Shown: positions 34,522-43,958, numbered from the stretch's first letter. The stretch is DNA of 64,000 bases from Microbacterium caowuchunii (GCF_008727755.1 NZ_CP044231.1:2728001-2792000), one strand, 5' to 3'. Notes: a model not told the origin generated them from the letters alone. Numbers and translations are program-made.

Positions 34522-35370
34522 TCAGTCCCGGGCCGGGAAACGCCTGTCGAGCCAGGCGAGGAGGTCAGCGCGGATCTCCGCCTGCCCCACCTCGTTGAAG
34601 ATCTCGTGGCGCGCACCGGGATAGACGAGCGTGGTCACGTCCCCGAGGCCGGACCGCTCACGGTACGCCTTGGCCAGCATGTGCACGCTGCGGGGACCGC
34701 CGACCGTGTCCTCCCCGCCCACCATCAGCAGCATCGGGACGTCGTGACCGAGGTCATTCCGCGGCCGGCCGAACAACCGCACGGCATCGATCGGTCCGAA
34801 CAGCCGCAACAGCGGCTCCGAGGTCGTCAACGGGTCGGCGATGAACGCCCGGCCCACCTCCGTGTCGCTCGCGAGCCACTCGGCACCGGTGGCGTCCGCC
34901 GATTTCCATGGCCGGTTGAGGTCGCCGGCGTTGAGGCTTCCCGGCCAGCGCAGCGCTGATCCGGACAGGACGACCGCGTCGTACGCCTCCGGATGACGAT
35001 CGAGGAGGATCTGCGAGAGGAACGACCCCCAGGAGTGCCCGATCAGCAGGAGGGGAAGGTCGGGATGCTCGGCACGGATCAGCCGGGAGAACTGCCACAG
35101 GGCGTCGACGGCCGCCCGGTGGCCGCCCTGCCCCAGTCTGCCCAGGCGCGCGGCGTCGCCCCACTGGGTCATCCCGGTGCGGCCGTGACCACGGTGGTCA
35201 TCGGCGTAGACGACGTAACCGTCCGCGGCGAGCGCCTCGGCGAGGCGGGTGTACCGTCCGGCGTGCTCGCCGAGCCCGTGTAGGAGCTGCACGACAGCGC
35301 GCGGCGTACCGGCCGCCGGATACACGTCGTAGGTGATGGGCACCCCGTAGGCGTCGATGAACTCCGGCAT
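34522..35370 (-). CDS. Alpha/beta hydrolase, monoacylglycerol lipase-like
   Basis: The 282-residue serine hydrolase has the oxyanion region VQLLHGLGEHAGRYTRLAEA (about residues 28-47), the nucleophile elbow LLIGHSWGSFLSQ (about 108-120), and the C-terminal acid and histidine in VGGEDTVGG and YPGARHEIFNE. These are characteristic of the lysophospholipase/monoacylglycerol lipase group, and no signal peptide is present. It probably hydrolyses monoacylglycerols or lysolipids in the cytoplasm. It is separated from the lplA-like gene by 37 bases on the same strand, so it is probably the first gene of that three-gene unit. Confidence 0.87.
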   Translation of the reverse strand: MPEFIDAYGVPITYDVYPAAGTPRAVVQLLHGLGEHAGRYTRLAEALAADGYVVYADDHRGHGRTGMTQWGDAARLGRLGQGGHRAAVDALWQFSRLIRAEHPDLPLLLIGHSWGSFLSQILLDRHPEAYDAVVLSGSALRWPGSLNAGDLNRPWKSADATGAEWLASDTEVGRAFIADPLTTSEPLLRLFGPIDAVRLFGRPRNDLGHDVPMLLMVGGEDTVGGPRSVHMLAKAYRERSGLGDVTTLVYPGARHEIFNEVGQAEIRADLLAWLDRRFPARD

Positions 35371-35446
35371 GCGCAGAGTCTAGGGGCGACCGCCAAACGA
35401 GGGGGGTGTACTCTTGCGCACGGTTAGCTAGAAAAGCGAGATACTC

Positions 35447-37060
35447 ATGGCCGATATGTCACGCCGCCGCTGGGCGGGCCTGGTCTTCATCAGCATCGCC
35501 GTATCGCTGATCATCGTGGACTCCACGATCGTCAACGTGGCCGTGCCGTCGATCGTCGACGAACTGGGCATCACCTCGACCGAGGTCCAGTGGGTGCAGG
35601 AGGCCTACACGCTGGTCTTCGCGTCCCTCCTCCTGTTGTTCGGTTCCCTCGCCGACCGCTTCGGCCGCCGGCGACTGATGCTGATGGGGGTCGTCCTCTT
35701 CGCGCTGTCGTCCGTCTTCGCCGCGCTGGCCCCCGACGGCCAGTCACTCATCCTCTCCCGGCTCGTCCAGGGAGTCGGCGGCGCGATGATCCTGCCGACC
35801 ACGCTCTCCCTCATCAACGCGACCTTCCGCGGCCGCGAGCGCGGCATCGCCTTCGCCGTCTGGGGTTCCACGATCGGCGGGATGGCAGCCCTCGGCCCCC
35901 TCCTCGGCGGCTGGCTCACCGAGGCCTTCTCCTGGCGCTGGGCCTTCGGCATCAACGTGCCGCTCGGCATCATCATCCTGATCGGCGTCCTGCTGACGGT
36001 GCCCGAGTCCCGCGAACCGGGTCGGCGCTCGATCGACTTCGTCGGCGCGGTCCTGTCGGTCCTGCTGTTCGGCACGCTCGTCTTCGGACTCATCGAGGGG
36101 CGCACCTACGGGTGGTGGGGTGTCGACGAGGTGTTCACCCTCGGCTCCTTCACCTGGCCTTGGGACCTCTCCCCCGTGCCGGTCGCCTTCGCGATCACGC
36201 TCGTCTCGCTCGTGCTCTTCCTCGCCTGGAGCGTGTACCGCACCCGCAGCGGGAAGTCCGCGCTGCTGGAGCTCTCACTCTTCCGCATCCCCAGCTTCCG
36301 CGGCGGCAACATCGCGGCCCTGGTCGTCTCCCTCGGCGAGTTCGGCGTCATCCTGTCGCTGCCGCTCTGGCTGCAGTTCGTGCTCGGGTTCAACGCCCTG
36401 CAGGTGGGCCTGATGCTCGTCGCCCTCGCGGTCGGTTCCTTCTTCGCGAGCGGTTTCGCGGGAGCGATGTCGGGCAAGGTGCGCCCGGTCACGGTCGTCC
36501 GGATGGGCCTCGTCGCCGAGATCATCGGCATCCTGTGGATCGCGCTGATCGTCTCCCCCGACGCCGCGTGGGGATGGCTCATCCCGGCACTGTTCGTGTA
36601 CGGCTTCGGGGTGGGTCTCGCCACAGCACAACTGACCGGCGTCATCCTGCAGGACGTCCCCGTCGAGCTGTCCGGACAGGGCTCCGGGACGCAGTCCACC
36701 TCGCGGCAGGTCGGCTCGGCGCTCGGCGTCGCGATCCTCGGCACCGTGCTCTTCACGAGCACGGGTGCCGCGCTCACCGCGTCCCTCGACGACGCCGGCG
36801 TGCCGGCGCAGCAGCGCGATCAGATCGTCGCGGCGGTCGTGGATTCCGCGGGAGGTGCGATCGCCGGACTCGCCGAGAACCCGGACACGGCGGAGGCGGC
36901 GGACGCCGCGGCCACGGCGTTCTCCGACGGCACCCGCTACGCCGCCTTCACCGCCGCCGCCTTCCTGGCCGTCGGACTGGTCACCACCGTGAGCCTCGGC
37001 CGGCGTCCCCCGGAGGAGGTCTCGGTGGCACCCGCCGAAGCCTCGTCCGAGCCGTCCTGA
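35447..37060 (+). CDS. MFS transporter, DHA2 (14-helix) drug exporter family
   Basis: The 537-residue protein has about 14 membrane segments. It contains the DHA2 hallmarks IVDSTIVNVAVPSIVDELG in helix 1 and the motif A loop LFGSLADRFGRRRLMLMG (about residues 64-81). The C-terminal tail is acidic and soluble. Such proton antiporters export drugs, dyes or small toxic metabolites. It is divergent from the alpha/beta hydrolase gene, with 76 bases between. A strong terminator follows its stop, which separates it from the marR gene, so its own regulator is not evident. Confidence 0.88.
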   Translation: MADMSRRRWAGLVFISIAVSLIIVDSTIVNVAVPSIVDELGITSTEVQWVQEAYTLVFASLLLLFGSLADRFGRRRLMLMGVVLFALSSVFAALAPDGQSLILSRLVQGVGGAMILPTTLSLINATFRGRERGIAFAVWGSTIGGMAALGPLLGGWLTEAFSWRWAFGINVPLGIIILIGVLLTVPESREPGRRSIDFVGAVLSVLLFGTLVFGLIEGRTYGWWGVDEVFTLGSFTWPWDLSPVPVAFAITLVSLVLFLAWSVYRTRSGKSALLELSLFRIPSFRGGNIAALVVSLGEFGVILSLPLWLQFVLGFNALQVGLMLVALAVGSFFASGFAGAMSGKVRPVTVVRMGLVAEIIGILWIALIVSPDAAWGWLIPALFVYGFGVGLATAQLTGVILQDVPVELSGQGSGTQSTSRQVGSALGVAILGTVLFTSTGAALTASLDDAGVPAQQRDQIVAAVVDSAGGAIAGLAENPDTAEAADAAATAFSDGTRYAAFTAAAFLAVGLVTTVSLGRRPPEEVSVAPAEASSEPS

Positions 37061-37096
37061 GCGCCCGCGCAGGTGGGTCCGCCTGGGCGGGCGCTC
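37059..37096 (+). terminator. Terminator after the DHA2 exporter
   Basis: GAGCGCCCGC (37059-37068) and GCGGGCGCTC (37087-37096) form a perfect 10-bp stem beginning within the stop codon, followed by ATTT. It isolates the exporter from the downstream marR promoter. Confidence 0.75.
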
Positions 37097-37097
37097 A

Positions 37098-37132
37098 TTT
37101 ACTTAGCATGACTAATGAGCTATGCTAAGTAA
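37098..37132. promoter_or_regulatory. marR promoter overlapped by an 11-bp dyad operator
   Basis: TTACTTAGCAT (37099-37109) and ATGCTAAGTAA (37122-37132) are perfect inverted arms around a 12-base spacer. The dyad covers a likely promoter, TTTACT (37098-37103), 17 bases, TATGCT (37121-37126), just ahead of the marR ATG at 37136. MarR repressors bind such dyads as dimers, so autorepression of the marR-MFS pair is the natural reading. The block is conspicuously AT-rich for this genome. Confidence 0.7.
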
Positions 37133-37135
37133 TCT

Positions 37136-37582
37136 ATGACCACACCCCCGGAACTCGCCTCCCCCGACATCGGTCACGCCGCCGCCGACCTGCGGATGGC
37201 CACCTTCAAGCTCTCCCGGCGCCTGCGCGCCGAGCGCGCCGTCGACAGCATGAGCGACGGCCAGTTCGCCGTCCTGGCGAATCTCGGCGTCTACGGTCCG
37301 CACACACTGGGCGAGCTCGCCGCGCGCGAACGGGTGACCGCGCCGTCCATGAACCGGACGGTGAACTGCCTCGAGGAGTCCGGGTACCTGGTGCGCACGC
37401 CCGACGGGGACGACCGGCGGAAGGTCAACATCACCCTGACGGATGCCGGCCGCGCCGTCGTCGAGGAGACGCGCCGCCGCCGCGATGCCTGGCTCGAGCG
37501 GGCACTGGCGGACCTCACCCCGGCGCAGCGCGATCTGCTTGCGCAGGCCATCCCCGTGCTGCGGGAGGTGGCGGACAGATGA
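37136..37582 (+). CDS. MarR family transcriptional regulator
   Basis: The 148-residue product has the MarR winged helix: a helix-turn-helix near HTLGELAARERVTAPSMNRT (about residues 57-76), a wing with VRTPDGDDRRKVNITLTDAG (about 87-106), and flanking dimerisation helices. Its start lies four bases after an operator-like dyad on its own promoter, and its stop overlaps the following MFS gene (ATGA). It is therefore the probable self-regulated repressor of that exporter, released by a phenolic or drug-like ligand. Confidence 0.92.
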   Translation: MTTPPELASPDIGHAAADLRMATFKLSRRLRAERAVDSMSDGQFAVLANLGVYGPHTLGELAARERVTAPSMNRTVNCLEESGYLVRTPDGDDRRKVNITLTDAGRAVVEETRRRRDAWLERALADLTPAQRDLLAQAIPVLREVADR

Positions 37583-38955
37583 GTGCCATGTTCCGCTCGC
37601 TCCGGCTCTACAACTTCAGGATCTGGTTCCTCGGCGCGCTGGTCTCCAACATCGGTGGCTGGATGCAGGCCACCGCCCAGGACTGGGTGGTCCTGACCCA
37701 GCTGACCGACAACGACGCCACCGCCATGGGCATCACGATGGCCCTGCAGTTCGGTCCGCCGCTCCTGCTCGTCGGCATCACCGGCTGGGTGGCCGACCGC
37801 TTCGACCGGCGTCGCCTGCTCATGATCACCCAGACGGTGTTGATGACACTGGCGGTCGCGGTCGGCGTCCTCCTGCTGTCGGGTGTCATGACGCTGCCGA
37901 TGATGTTCTGCTTCGCTCTCGGCTTCGGCATCACCAACGCCTTCGACGCCCCGGCGCGCCAGGCGTTCGTGACGGACGTCGTGGCCCGGGACTACGCCGC
38001 GAACGCGGTCGCGCTGAACGCGGCCGGGTTCAACGGCGCCCGGCTGTTCGGCCCCGCGGTCGCCGGATTCCTCATCGTGCTGGTCGGCACCGGATGGGTC
38101 TTCATCGCGAACGCCGCGACGTTCCTCGCCATGCTGGTCGCTCTCGCGCTCATCCGCCGGCACGAGCTCATCCCGCGCCTGCGCGCCCCGGGCGCCGCGC
38201 GGCTCGCGGACGGGTTCCGCTACGTCGCGCGGCGGCCAGATCTCATCGTGACCTTCGTCATCGTGTTCCTCATCGGCGCGTTCGGGATGAACTTCCCGAT
38301 CTTCGCGTCGACGATGGCGGTGGAATTCGGCCAAGGCGCCGACGGCTACGGAGTGCTCAGCTCGATCCTCGCGATCGGCTCCCTCGCCGGCGCCCTGCTG
38401 TCCGCACGCAGGGACAAGGCCCGGATGCGCGTGGCGATGATGGCCGCAGGCGGATTCGGAGTGTTCTCCATCCTCTCCGCGATGATGCCCACCTACCCGT
38501 TGTACGCCGCGGCGCTCGTGTTCGTCGGGTTCATGACGGTGACCCTGCTGACCACCGCGAACGGTTACGTGCAGACCACCACCGACCCGGCGGTCCGCGG
38601 CCGCGTCCTCGCGCTGTACATGGCCGTCCTCATGGGTGCCACCCCCATCGGTGCGCCCATCGCGGGTTGGGTCGCGGACACCTGGGGCCCCCGGTCGGCG
38701 ATCGTCCTCGGTGGCGTCGCCGGGCTCGCCGCCTGCGCCGTCGGTGTGACCTGGCTCCTGGTCTCGGGACGCGTCCGACGCGACACGGCACGCCGGTTCC
38801 GGCTCACGATCGACGAGACGACCCCCGTCGCCGTGATCGCCCCGGAGGAGTTCAGCGACGAGGTGATGAGCACGACGCCCATCCGCATCCCGGAACGGCG
38901 TCGCGGGCGTCCCGCGCCGAGTGCACGCACCCCTGCGGAGCGCACGACCCCCTGA
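37579..38955 (+). CDS. MFS transporter (enterobactin-exporter/DHA3-like)
   Basis: The 458-residue protein has 12 predicted helices. It begins FRSLRLYNFRIWFLGALVSN, typical of the EntS/DHA3 group. The motif A loop is GWVADRFDRRRLLMIT (about residues 72-87) and the fifth-helix region FDAPARQAFVTDVV is also typical. A hydrophilic tail of about 60 residues follows the last helix. It is translationally coupled to marR, so it is an inducible exporter of an unknown small molecule. Bases 38956-39028 hold a GC-rich inverted repeat (CGGCCGCC / GGCGGCCG) that may terminate this and the convergent operon. Confidence 0.87.
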   Translation: MSAMFRSLRLYNFRIWFLGALVSNIGGWMQATAQDWVVLTQLTDNDATAMGITMALQFGPPLLLVGITGWVADRFDRRRLLMITQTVLMTLAVAVGVLLLSGVMTLPMMFCFALGFGITNAFDAPARQAFVTDVVARDYAANAVALNAAGFNGARLFGPAVAGFLIVLVGTGWVFIANAATFLAMLVALALIRRHELIPRLRAPGAARLADGFRYVARRPDLIVTFVIVFLIGAFGMNFPIFASTMAVEFGQGADGYGVLSSILAIGSLAGALLSARRDKARMRVAMMAAGGFGVFSILSAMMPTYPLYAAALVFVGFMTVTLLTTANGYVQTTTDPAVRGRVLALYMAVLMGATPIGAPIAGWVADTWGPRSAIVLGGVAGLAACAVGVTWLLVSGRVRRDTARRFRLTIDETTPVAVIAPEEFSDEVMSTTPIRIPERRRGRPAPSARTPAERTTP

Positions 38956-39028
38956 CGCCGGGACGGCCGCCCGCCGGGAAGTCGTGCACTCGCGGGACGG
39001 GCCGGCGGCCGCTCAGATGCCGCGAACG

Positions 39029-39859
39029 TCAGCGCGGAACGGGACCGCGGCGCGCGACGACGACGTTCACACCGGCGCTGCGCAGCCGCTTCACGTGCGC
39101 GGCATCCGTCGCGAAGTCCACGATGACAGCATCGAAATCCGCCAGCGGGACCATGGCGTGCAGTGCCCGCTTGGCGAACTTGGTGTGGTCGGCAAGCAGG
39201 ATACGGACACTGGCGGCGTCGAACATCGCGCGCTTGACGTCCACGGTCTCCAGCGTCTGGTGGAAGCACACGTCGTCCGTGATCGCAGCGGTCGACATCA
39301 CGAACAGGTCGGCGCGCATCGCGGAGATGGCCGTGGTGGTCATCCGCCCCATGTATGCGCTGCACCAGTTGTAGTACTGCCCCCCCAGCCCGAGGAGGGT
39401 GATCCCGTTCGTGGCCTTCAGCTCGTTCATGATCGTCAGCGTGTTCGTGATCACGGTGAGCGGCTTCTTCGCCGGAAGATGCGGAACCAGGTGCAGGGTC
39501 GTCGTCGAGTCATCCAGCATGATCGCCTGACCCGGCTCCACGAATTCCATCGCCGCGTGCGCGATGGCCTCCTTCTCCGGCAACTGCCGCCCGGAGCGGT
39601 AGACGTCGCTGGACTCGACCAGTGCGGTGGACAGCGCGGTCGCCACACCGCGGCTCTTGCGGAGCAGGCCCCGCCCTTCCAGCTCGTCGAGGTCGCGATG
39701 CACGGTCATCTGGCTGATGGCGAACCGGTCGGCCAGCTCCTCGATCCGAAGCGCGCCGGCAGCCATGACGGCCTCGGTGATCGCCCGCTGCCTGGCCGCC
39801 TGGCGTCGCTGCCGCGAACCGTTCAGAAGATCCGGCACCTCCTGCTGGTCGCTACCCAT
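39029..39859 (-). CDS. DeoR/GlpR family regulator of the tetritol-type operon
   Basis: The 276-residue product has the DeoR helix-turn-helix (RIEELADRFAISQMTVHRDL, about residues 38-57) and a sugar-phosphate-sensing DeoRC domain (about 90-260, with TLHLVPHLPAKKPLTVITNT and ADHTKFAKRALH). DeoR proteins usually repress sugar operons and are released by a phosphorylated intermediate. It is the last gene of a nine-gene minus-strand operon, 19 bases after the TIM-type isomerase gene. The expected ligand is therefore one of the tetrulose phosphates made by this operon (inference). Confidence 0.88.
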   Translation of the reverse strand: MGSDQQEVPDLLNGSRQRRQAARQRAITEAVMAAGALRIEELADRFAISQMTVHRDLDELEGRGLLRKSRGVATALSTALVESSDVYRSGRQLPEKEAIAHAAMEFVEPGQAIMLDDSTTTLHLVPHLPAKKPLTVITNTLTIMNELKATNGITLLGLGGQYYNWCSAYMGRMTTTAISAMRADLFVMSTAAITDDVCFHQTLETVDVKRAMFDAASVRILLADHTKFAKRALHAMVPLADFDAVIVDFATDAAHVKRLRSAGVNVVVARRGPVPR

Positions 39860-39878
39860 GGTCCTCCCCCATTCCGGC

Positions 39879-40661
39879 TCAGCGGAGCGAGGCGGCCTCG
39901 TCGATTATCTCGGCGAGATCACCCGTATCGTGGGCGAAGCGACCGAGGAACAACCCGTCCACCGCCTCGCCGAGCTCGCTCAGCATTCCCCCCTGTGCGC
40001 TACCACCGTAGATCACCGACGAGCTGGCGATCCGCGGATCCGCTCCAAGGTGGGCCCGCAGCACCTCGACGACGTCGCGGATGTGACCTGTCGTCGCCGG
40101 CACCGGACGCCCGATTGCCCACACCGGCTCATACGCGACGATGACATCGGCGGCCGCGTCGTCGGCGAGGTCGGCCAGGGCCGACTCGAGTTGATCGACA
40201 CACTCCTCCGCTGCCGCCGGAGCCGAGACCTCCCCCCGCTCGCCGATGCACAGCACCGGCGTCAGACCGTTGCGCACGGCGGCGACGAGCTTCCGGCACA
40301 CGACGTCCGGCCCCTCACCGAAGTGCTCGCGCCGCTCCGCATGGCCGACCTCTACCAGGGTGCAGCCGACCGCCTTCAGATCCGCTCCGCTGACCTCACC
40401 CGTGTAGGGGCCGCGATCCTCCCAGTGCAGGTTCTGCGCCCCCAGCTCCACCGCACTGCCGAGCAGAGCCTGACGGACGGACGGGATGGCGGGAAAGGAC
40501 GGCATGACGAACAGTCGCACGCGCCCATCCCGGACGGCAGCGCTGCTCCGGGCGACGTCGGCGACCCGCCTCGCCCACTCCTCCGTACTGGCGACATCCA
40601 GATAGAGCTTGAGGCTGACTCCCAGTGTCAGCGGCGGGCGACTGAGCGGTTCGTCAACCAC
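39879..40661 (-). CDS. Triose-phosphate-isomerase family enzyme, probable tetrulose-phosphate isomerase (EryH-like)
   Basis: The 260-residue TIM barrel has lysine in SLKLYLDV, histidine in [13 protein letters not shown] (GHSERR in true TpiA) and the catalytic glutamate in [14 protein letters not shown]. Phosphate-loop residues are in [10 protein letters not shown]. Catalytic residues are kept, but several surrounding positions differ from glycolytic TpiA, including loss of the NWKMN and AQN motifs. In Brucella, EryH is a TpiA paralogue that isomerises L-erythrulose 1-phosphate to D-erythrulose 4-phosphate. Its position next to an RpiB-type isomerase and a DAK-type kinase supports the same job here. 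It starts at GTG and overlaps rpiB-like by eight bases. Confidence 0.75.
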   Translation of the reverse strand: MVDEPLSRPPLTLGVSLKLYLDVASTEEWARRVADVARSSAAVRDGRVRLFVMPSFPAIPSVRQALLGSAVELGAQNLHWEDRGPYTGEVSGADLKAVGCTLVEVGHAERREHFGEGPDVVCRKLVAAVRNGLTPVLCIGERGEVSAPAAAEECVDQLESALADLADDAAADVIVAYEPVWAIGRPVPATTGHIRDVVEVLRAHLGADPRIASSSVIYGGSAQGGMLSELGEAVDGLFLGRFAHDTGDLAEIIDEAASLR

Positions 40662-41127
40662 AGCTGCCGGTCTGTTCGTACTCCGACAGCACGGCGACCT
40701 TCTCCGCGGAGGCAGAGCTCTCGTCGAATTCGTAGCCGAGCCACTCGCGCGCCAGTCTCCGCGCGAGCTCGATCCCCACCACGCGCTGACCGAACGTCAG
40801 CACCTGTGCGTTGTTACTGAGAACGCTGCGCTCGACACTGAAACTGTCATGCGCCGTGACCGCCCGGATACCCGGCACCTTGTTCGCCGCGATCGCCACG
40901 CCGAGACCCGTGCCACAGACGAGGAGGGCGCGGTCCGCCTCACCGTCGCGCACCTTCTCTGCCGCGCGGATCGCGATGCTGGGGTACGGAGTGTGTCCAT
41001 CCGCGCCGACACCCACGTCGATGACCTCGGCGACCCGTGGGTCCTTCTCGAGATCCGCTTTGAGGGCCTCTTTGTACTGGTATCCGGCGTCGTCGCAACC
41101 GACGACCACGCGCCATTGGCGGGTCAT
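40654..41127 (-). CDS. RpiB/LacAB family isomerase, probable D-erythrulose-4-phosphate isomerase (EryI/DerI-like)
   Basis: The 157-residue product keeps the RpiB active-site cysteine in [20 protein letters not shown] (about residues 69-88). The N-terminal [13 protein letters not shown] replaces the usual GSDHAG of ribose-5-phosphate isomerase B. That substitution resembles the EryI/DerI subgroup, which converts D-erythrulose 4-phosphate to D-erythrose 4-phosphate in erythritol and threitol pathways. The ATG has GGAGAG upstream, and the gene lies 19 bases after the kinase and overlaps the TIM-type isomerase. The product of the step enters the pentose phosphate pathway. Confidence 0.78.
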   Translation of the reverse strand: MTRQWRVVVGCDDAGYQYKEALKADLEKDPRVAEVIDVGVGADGHTPYPSIAIRAAEKVRDGEADRALLVCGTGLGVAIAANKVPGIRAVTAHDSFSVERSVLSNNAQVLTFGQRVVGIELARRLAREWLGYEFDESSASAEKVAVLSEYEQTGSCG

Positions 41128-41146
41128 GTCACTCTCCTGCTTTCTC

Positions 41147-42868
41147 TCAACGCGCGAGGACGGCCGAAGCGGCGGTCATCGCAAGGGCGAACGAAACCGC
41201 CCCGGGATCGGGGGTGCCGATGCTCTTCTCCACATGCGGCCGGGCGCGGCCCATGCGTGGGACCAGCGAGGCGGTGGCGGCGGCGGCCTTCTCGGCTTCA
41301 CCGGCGGCGGCGGCCCACGCATCGGCGAGGGGAAGACCGGAGGACACGGCGTCGCCCAGTGAGTCGACGAAGGGGACGAGGGCGTCCACGAGCGTCTTGT
41401 CGCCGACCTGGGCCTTGCCGTTCCCTTGCACGATCGCGCGCGCCGCATCCATTGCACGGGCGATGACCGCCGCGTCCGGGCGGTCCTGGTCGCCGATCTG
41501 CTCGCCGGCGGCACGCAGTCCCGCTCCCCAGAGCGCGCCGGAGGTGCCACCGGCGCGATGCGCCCAGGCGTCTCCGGCGAGACTCAGCACGGTCCCGGCG
41601 CCGGCACCGGCCGCACCTGCCTTTCGCGCGGCCTCTGCGGCGGCTCGGGCGCCACGTTTCATACCGATGCCGTGATCGCCGTCTCCGGCGACGGCATCCA
41701 GCCGCCCCAATTCCTCGGCCTCGCGGTCGATCACGTTCCGGATCGCATCGATGACGGCGCAGACCGTCTCCGCGGCAGCGATGGAACCGGCGGATGCGAC
41801 CGGGATGTCGGCCTCTGTCTCGTCGATGGCCTCGTCACCGGCGGCGATGCCCGTCAGGTCTCGCGCGCCCTTCCGGTAGGCCGGGGTGTACGCGGGCGCA
41901 CTCCATGCACGTTCGAGCTCCTCGTCGAGCCAGAACAGGGTGAGCGAGACGCCCGCCATCTCGAAACTGGTGGCGTACTCACCGATCTCCGGCTCCACGA
42001 CGACGACCCCGGCGTCTTCGAGCAACTGGGAGACCGTGGCGTACACGACGAACAGTTCCTCGGACTTGACCGCGCCGAGACCGTTCAGGATGACCCCCAC
42101 CCTGGCGCCGTGCGCTCCGGGGATGTCGGCGGGTCGCTCATCGAGCAGAGCATCCACGAAGAGCGCGCCGAGTTCCTTGGCGGTCGGAAGGGGGCGCACA
42201 TCGATGCCCGGCTCGCCGTGGATGCCCATTCCGACACCCATCTGGCCCGCCGGCACGGTGAACAGGGGCTCCTTCGCTCCGGGCAGTGTGCACCCGGTGA
42301 AGGCGACACCGAACGAGCGCGTTCGTTCGTTCGCCCGCGCAGCCACAGCGTGCACGGCGTCGAGGTCGAATCCCTGCTCGGCAGCCCACGCCGCGGCTCG
42401 GAAGACCGCGAGGTCCCCGGCGATGCCGCGGCGCTTCTCCCGTTCGTCGGGACCGGCGCTATAGATGTCGTCGGTGACCCGCACGGTGCGGCAGGGAATC
42501 CCCTCCGCGTTCAACCGAGCCTCGGCCTGGTCGAAGTTGAGGACGTCGCCCGCGTAGTTGCCGTAGCTCAGCAGCACGCCCGCGTCGGTGGCCACCGCCT
42601 TCGCTGCGCTGTAGACCTGCTGCGCGCTCGGCGAGGCGAAGACGTTGCCCATCACGGCCGCATGGGCGAGACCCGGTCCCACCAGGCCGGCGAACGCCGG
42701 GTAGTGTCCGGACCCGCCGCCGATGACGACGGCGACCTGACCGCTCGGCGTCGCGGTCGCGCGGGCGACGCCGCCGGGGACGCGACGGACCAGGCCACGG
42801 TGGGCTGCGACGAATCCCGCAGCGGCCTCATCGGCGAAATCCGCCGGGTCGTTCAGTACGTAGCTCAT
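41147..42868 (-). CDS. Dihydroxyacetone kinase family protein, probable erythrulose kinase (LerK/DerK-like)
   Basis: The 573-residue single-chain kinase joins a DhaK domain (about 1-330) and a DhaL ATP-binding domain (about 375-573). DhaK residues that bind the keto sugar are kept: [12 protein letters not shown] (His about 55), [10 protein letters not shown] and [11 protein letters not shown], which holds the histidine that covalently binds the ketone in dihydroxyacetone kinases. DhaL shows [20 protein letters not shown], the metal/ATP motif. ATP-dependent DAK-type kinases next to RpiB-type isomerases phosphorylate L- or D-erythrulose in mycobacteria. AGAGGC precedes the ATG. Dihydroxyacetone itself remains a possible substrate. 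Confidence 0.8.
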   Translation of the reverse strand: MSYVLNDPADFADEAAAGFVAAHRGLVRRVPGGVARATATPSGQVAVVIGGGSGHYPAFAGLVGPGLAHAAVMGNVFASPSAQQVYSAAKAVATDAGVLLSYGNYAGDVLNFDQAEARLNAEGIPCRTVRVTDDIYSAGPDEREKRRGIAGDLAVFRAAAWAAEQGFDLDAVHAVAARANERTRSFGVAFTGCTLPGAKEPLFTVPAGQMGVGMGIHGEPGIDVRPLPTAKELGALFVDALLDERPADIPGAHGARVGVILNGLGAVKSEELFVVYATVSQLLEDAGVVVVEPEIGEYATSFEMAGVSLTLFWLDEELERAWSAPAYTPAYRKGARDLTGIAAGDEAIDETEADIPVASAGSIAAAETVCAVIDAIRNVIDREAEELGRLDAVAGDGDHGIGMKRGARAAAEAARKAGAAGAGAGTVLSLAGDAWAHRAGGTSGALWGAGLRAAGEQIGDQDRPDAAVIARAMDAARAIVQGNGKAQVGDKTLVDALVPFVDSLGDAVSSGLPLADAWAAAAGEAEKAAAATASLVPRMGRARPHVEKSIGTPDPGAVSFALAMTAASAVLAR

Positions 42869-42889
42869 GATGCCTCTGGTGAAGTGGAT

Positions 42890-42949
42890 GCGACGGGGAC
42901 GGATGCGGAACACCCGCCCCCGTCGCAGGCCGTGCGGACGGCACGGCCT
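42890..42949 (-). other. Double hairpin after the binding-protein gene
   Basis: Between the binding-protein stop (42963) and the kinase start are two adjacent stems. AGGCCGTGC (42927-42935) pairs with GCACGGCCT (42941-42949), and GCGACGGGG (42890-42898) pairs with CCCCGTCGC (42918-42926). There is no T run. Such structures commonly stabilise the 3' end of a highly expressed binding-protein message or partly terminate transcription, lowering expression of the downstream enzymes. Confidence 0.55.
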
Positions 42950-42962
42950 GTGTGGACCGAGC

Positions 42963-43958
42963 TCAGTCGGTGTAGGTGAACGGAGCCGTCATCTTGTCGA
43001 CGTTCTCCGAGGTGATCAGGATGCAGTCGAACGCCTGCTTCTCGGTCTCGGGCGCCTCACCGGTCCGGATGAACGTGTCCGCGAGACGGACCGCCTCCTC
43101 CGAGAAGACGGCGACCGGCTGAAGCACCGTGTAGGCCAGCTCGCCGGCCTTGATCGAGTCCACCGCATCCGGGGAGCCGTCGAAGCCACCGACGACGATG
43201 CCGTCGAGCGCACCGGCCTCCTTGAGAGCGGCGATCGCGCCGAGCGCCATCTCGTCGTTACCCGAGATGACACCGTTGATGGCCGGGTTCGCCTGCAGGA
43301 GAGCCTGCATCTTGTCGTGACCCTTCGTGCGGTCCCAGTCAGCGACCTCCTTGCCGACCTGGACGAGTCCGGGGTACTGGCTGATCACCGTGGTGTAGCC
43401 GTTCGACCGGGTCTGGGCGTTGTTGTCCGACGGTGCGCCGAAGAGCTCGACGTAGTCACCGGCGTCGCCCATCAGCCGCACCCATTCCTGGGCGCCCAGG
43501 GCCGCACCCTGCGCGTTGTTCGAGACGAGCTGTGCCTTCGCGATGCCCGGCTCGTTGATCTCGGCGTTGACCAGGAACACGGGGATGCCGGCGTTCGTCG
43601 CCTTCTTCACCGCGGCGACCGACCCGTCGGCGTTCGCCGGGTCCAGGATGATGGCGACGGATTTGTTCGAGATCGCCGTGTCGATGAGGGTGTTCTCCGT
43701 GTTGGCGTCCCCCTTGTGGGCGCCCACGGTCGCCTCGTACCCGAGTTCCTCGGCGGTCGCCGCAGCGATGTCCCCCTCGGTCTTCCAGTACGGGTTGGCG
43801 GGGTCGTTGACGATGATCGTGATGAGACCCCCGGCCTCGCCCGATCCCGCCGCAGCACCGCCGGTGGATTCGTTCGAGCTTCCGCCCGAGCAAGCGGTCA
43901 GGCCGAGGACGAGCGCGCCCGCAGCTGCGAGGACGGCTAGCGCCTTCTTGCGCACCAT
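42963..43958 (-). CDS. Sugar ABC transporter substrate-binding lipoprotein (RbsB-like)
   Basis: The 331-residue product has a lipoprotein signal (KKALAVLAAAGALVLGLTAC, lipobox LTAC at about 20-23) and a Ser/Gly-rich linker. A two-lobed periplasmic-binding domain of the ribose type follows (ITIIVNDPANPYWKTEGDIA, then IILDPANADGSVAAVKKATN and GVISGNDEMALGAIAALKEA). AAAGGA precedes the ATG. It belongs with the permease, ATPase and DUF2291 protein encoded just upstream in the same operon. The ligand is inferred to be erythritol, threitol or a related C4 polyol from the downstream enzymes. Confidence 0.87.
   Translation of the reverse strand: MVRKKALAVLAAAGALVLGLTACSGGSSNESTGGAAAGSGEAGGLITIIVNDPANPYWKTEGDIAAATAEELGYEATVGAHKGDANTENTLIDTAISNKSVAIILDPANADGSVAAVKKATNAGIPVFLVNAEINEPGIAKAQLVSNNAQGAALGAQEWVRLMGDAGDYVELFGAPSDNNAQTRSNGYTTVISQYPGLVQVGKEVADWDRTKGHDKMQALLQANPAINGVISGNDEMALGAIAALKEAGALDGIVVGGFDGSPDAVDSIKAGELAYTVLQPVAVFSEEAVRLADTFIRTGEAPETEKQAFDCILITSENVDKMTAPFTYTD

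Noticed and set aside
35447..38955. MarR as regulator of both neighbouring exporters.
   Set aside because: A clear terminator separates the DHA2 exporter from marR, and no copy of the marR dyad is found upstream of the DHA2 gene.
39879..40661. The TIM-barrel gene as the housekeeping triose-phosphate isomerase.
   Set aside because: The NWKMN and AQN motifs are altered and it lies in a tetritol-type operon, not with gap and pgk.
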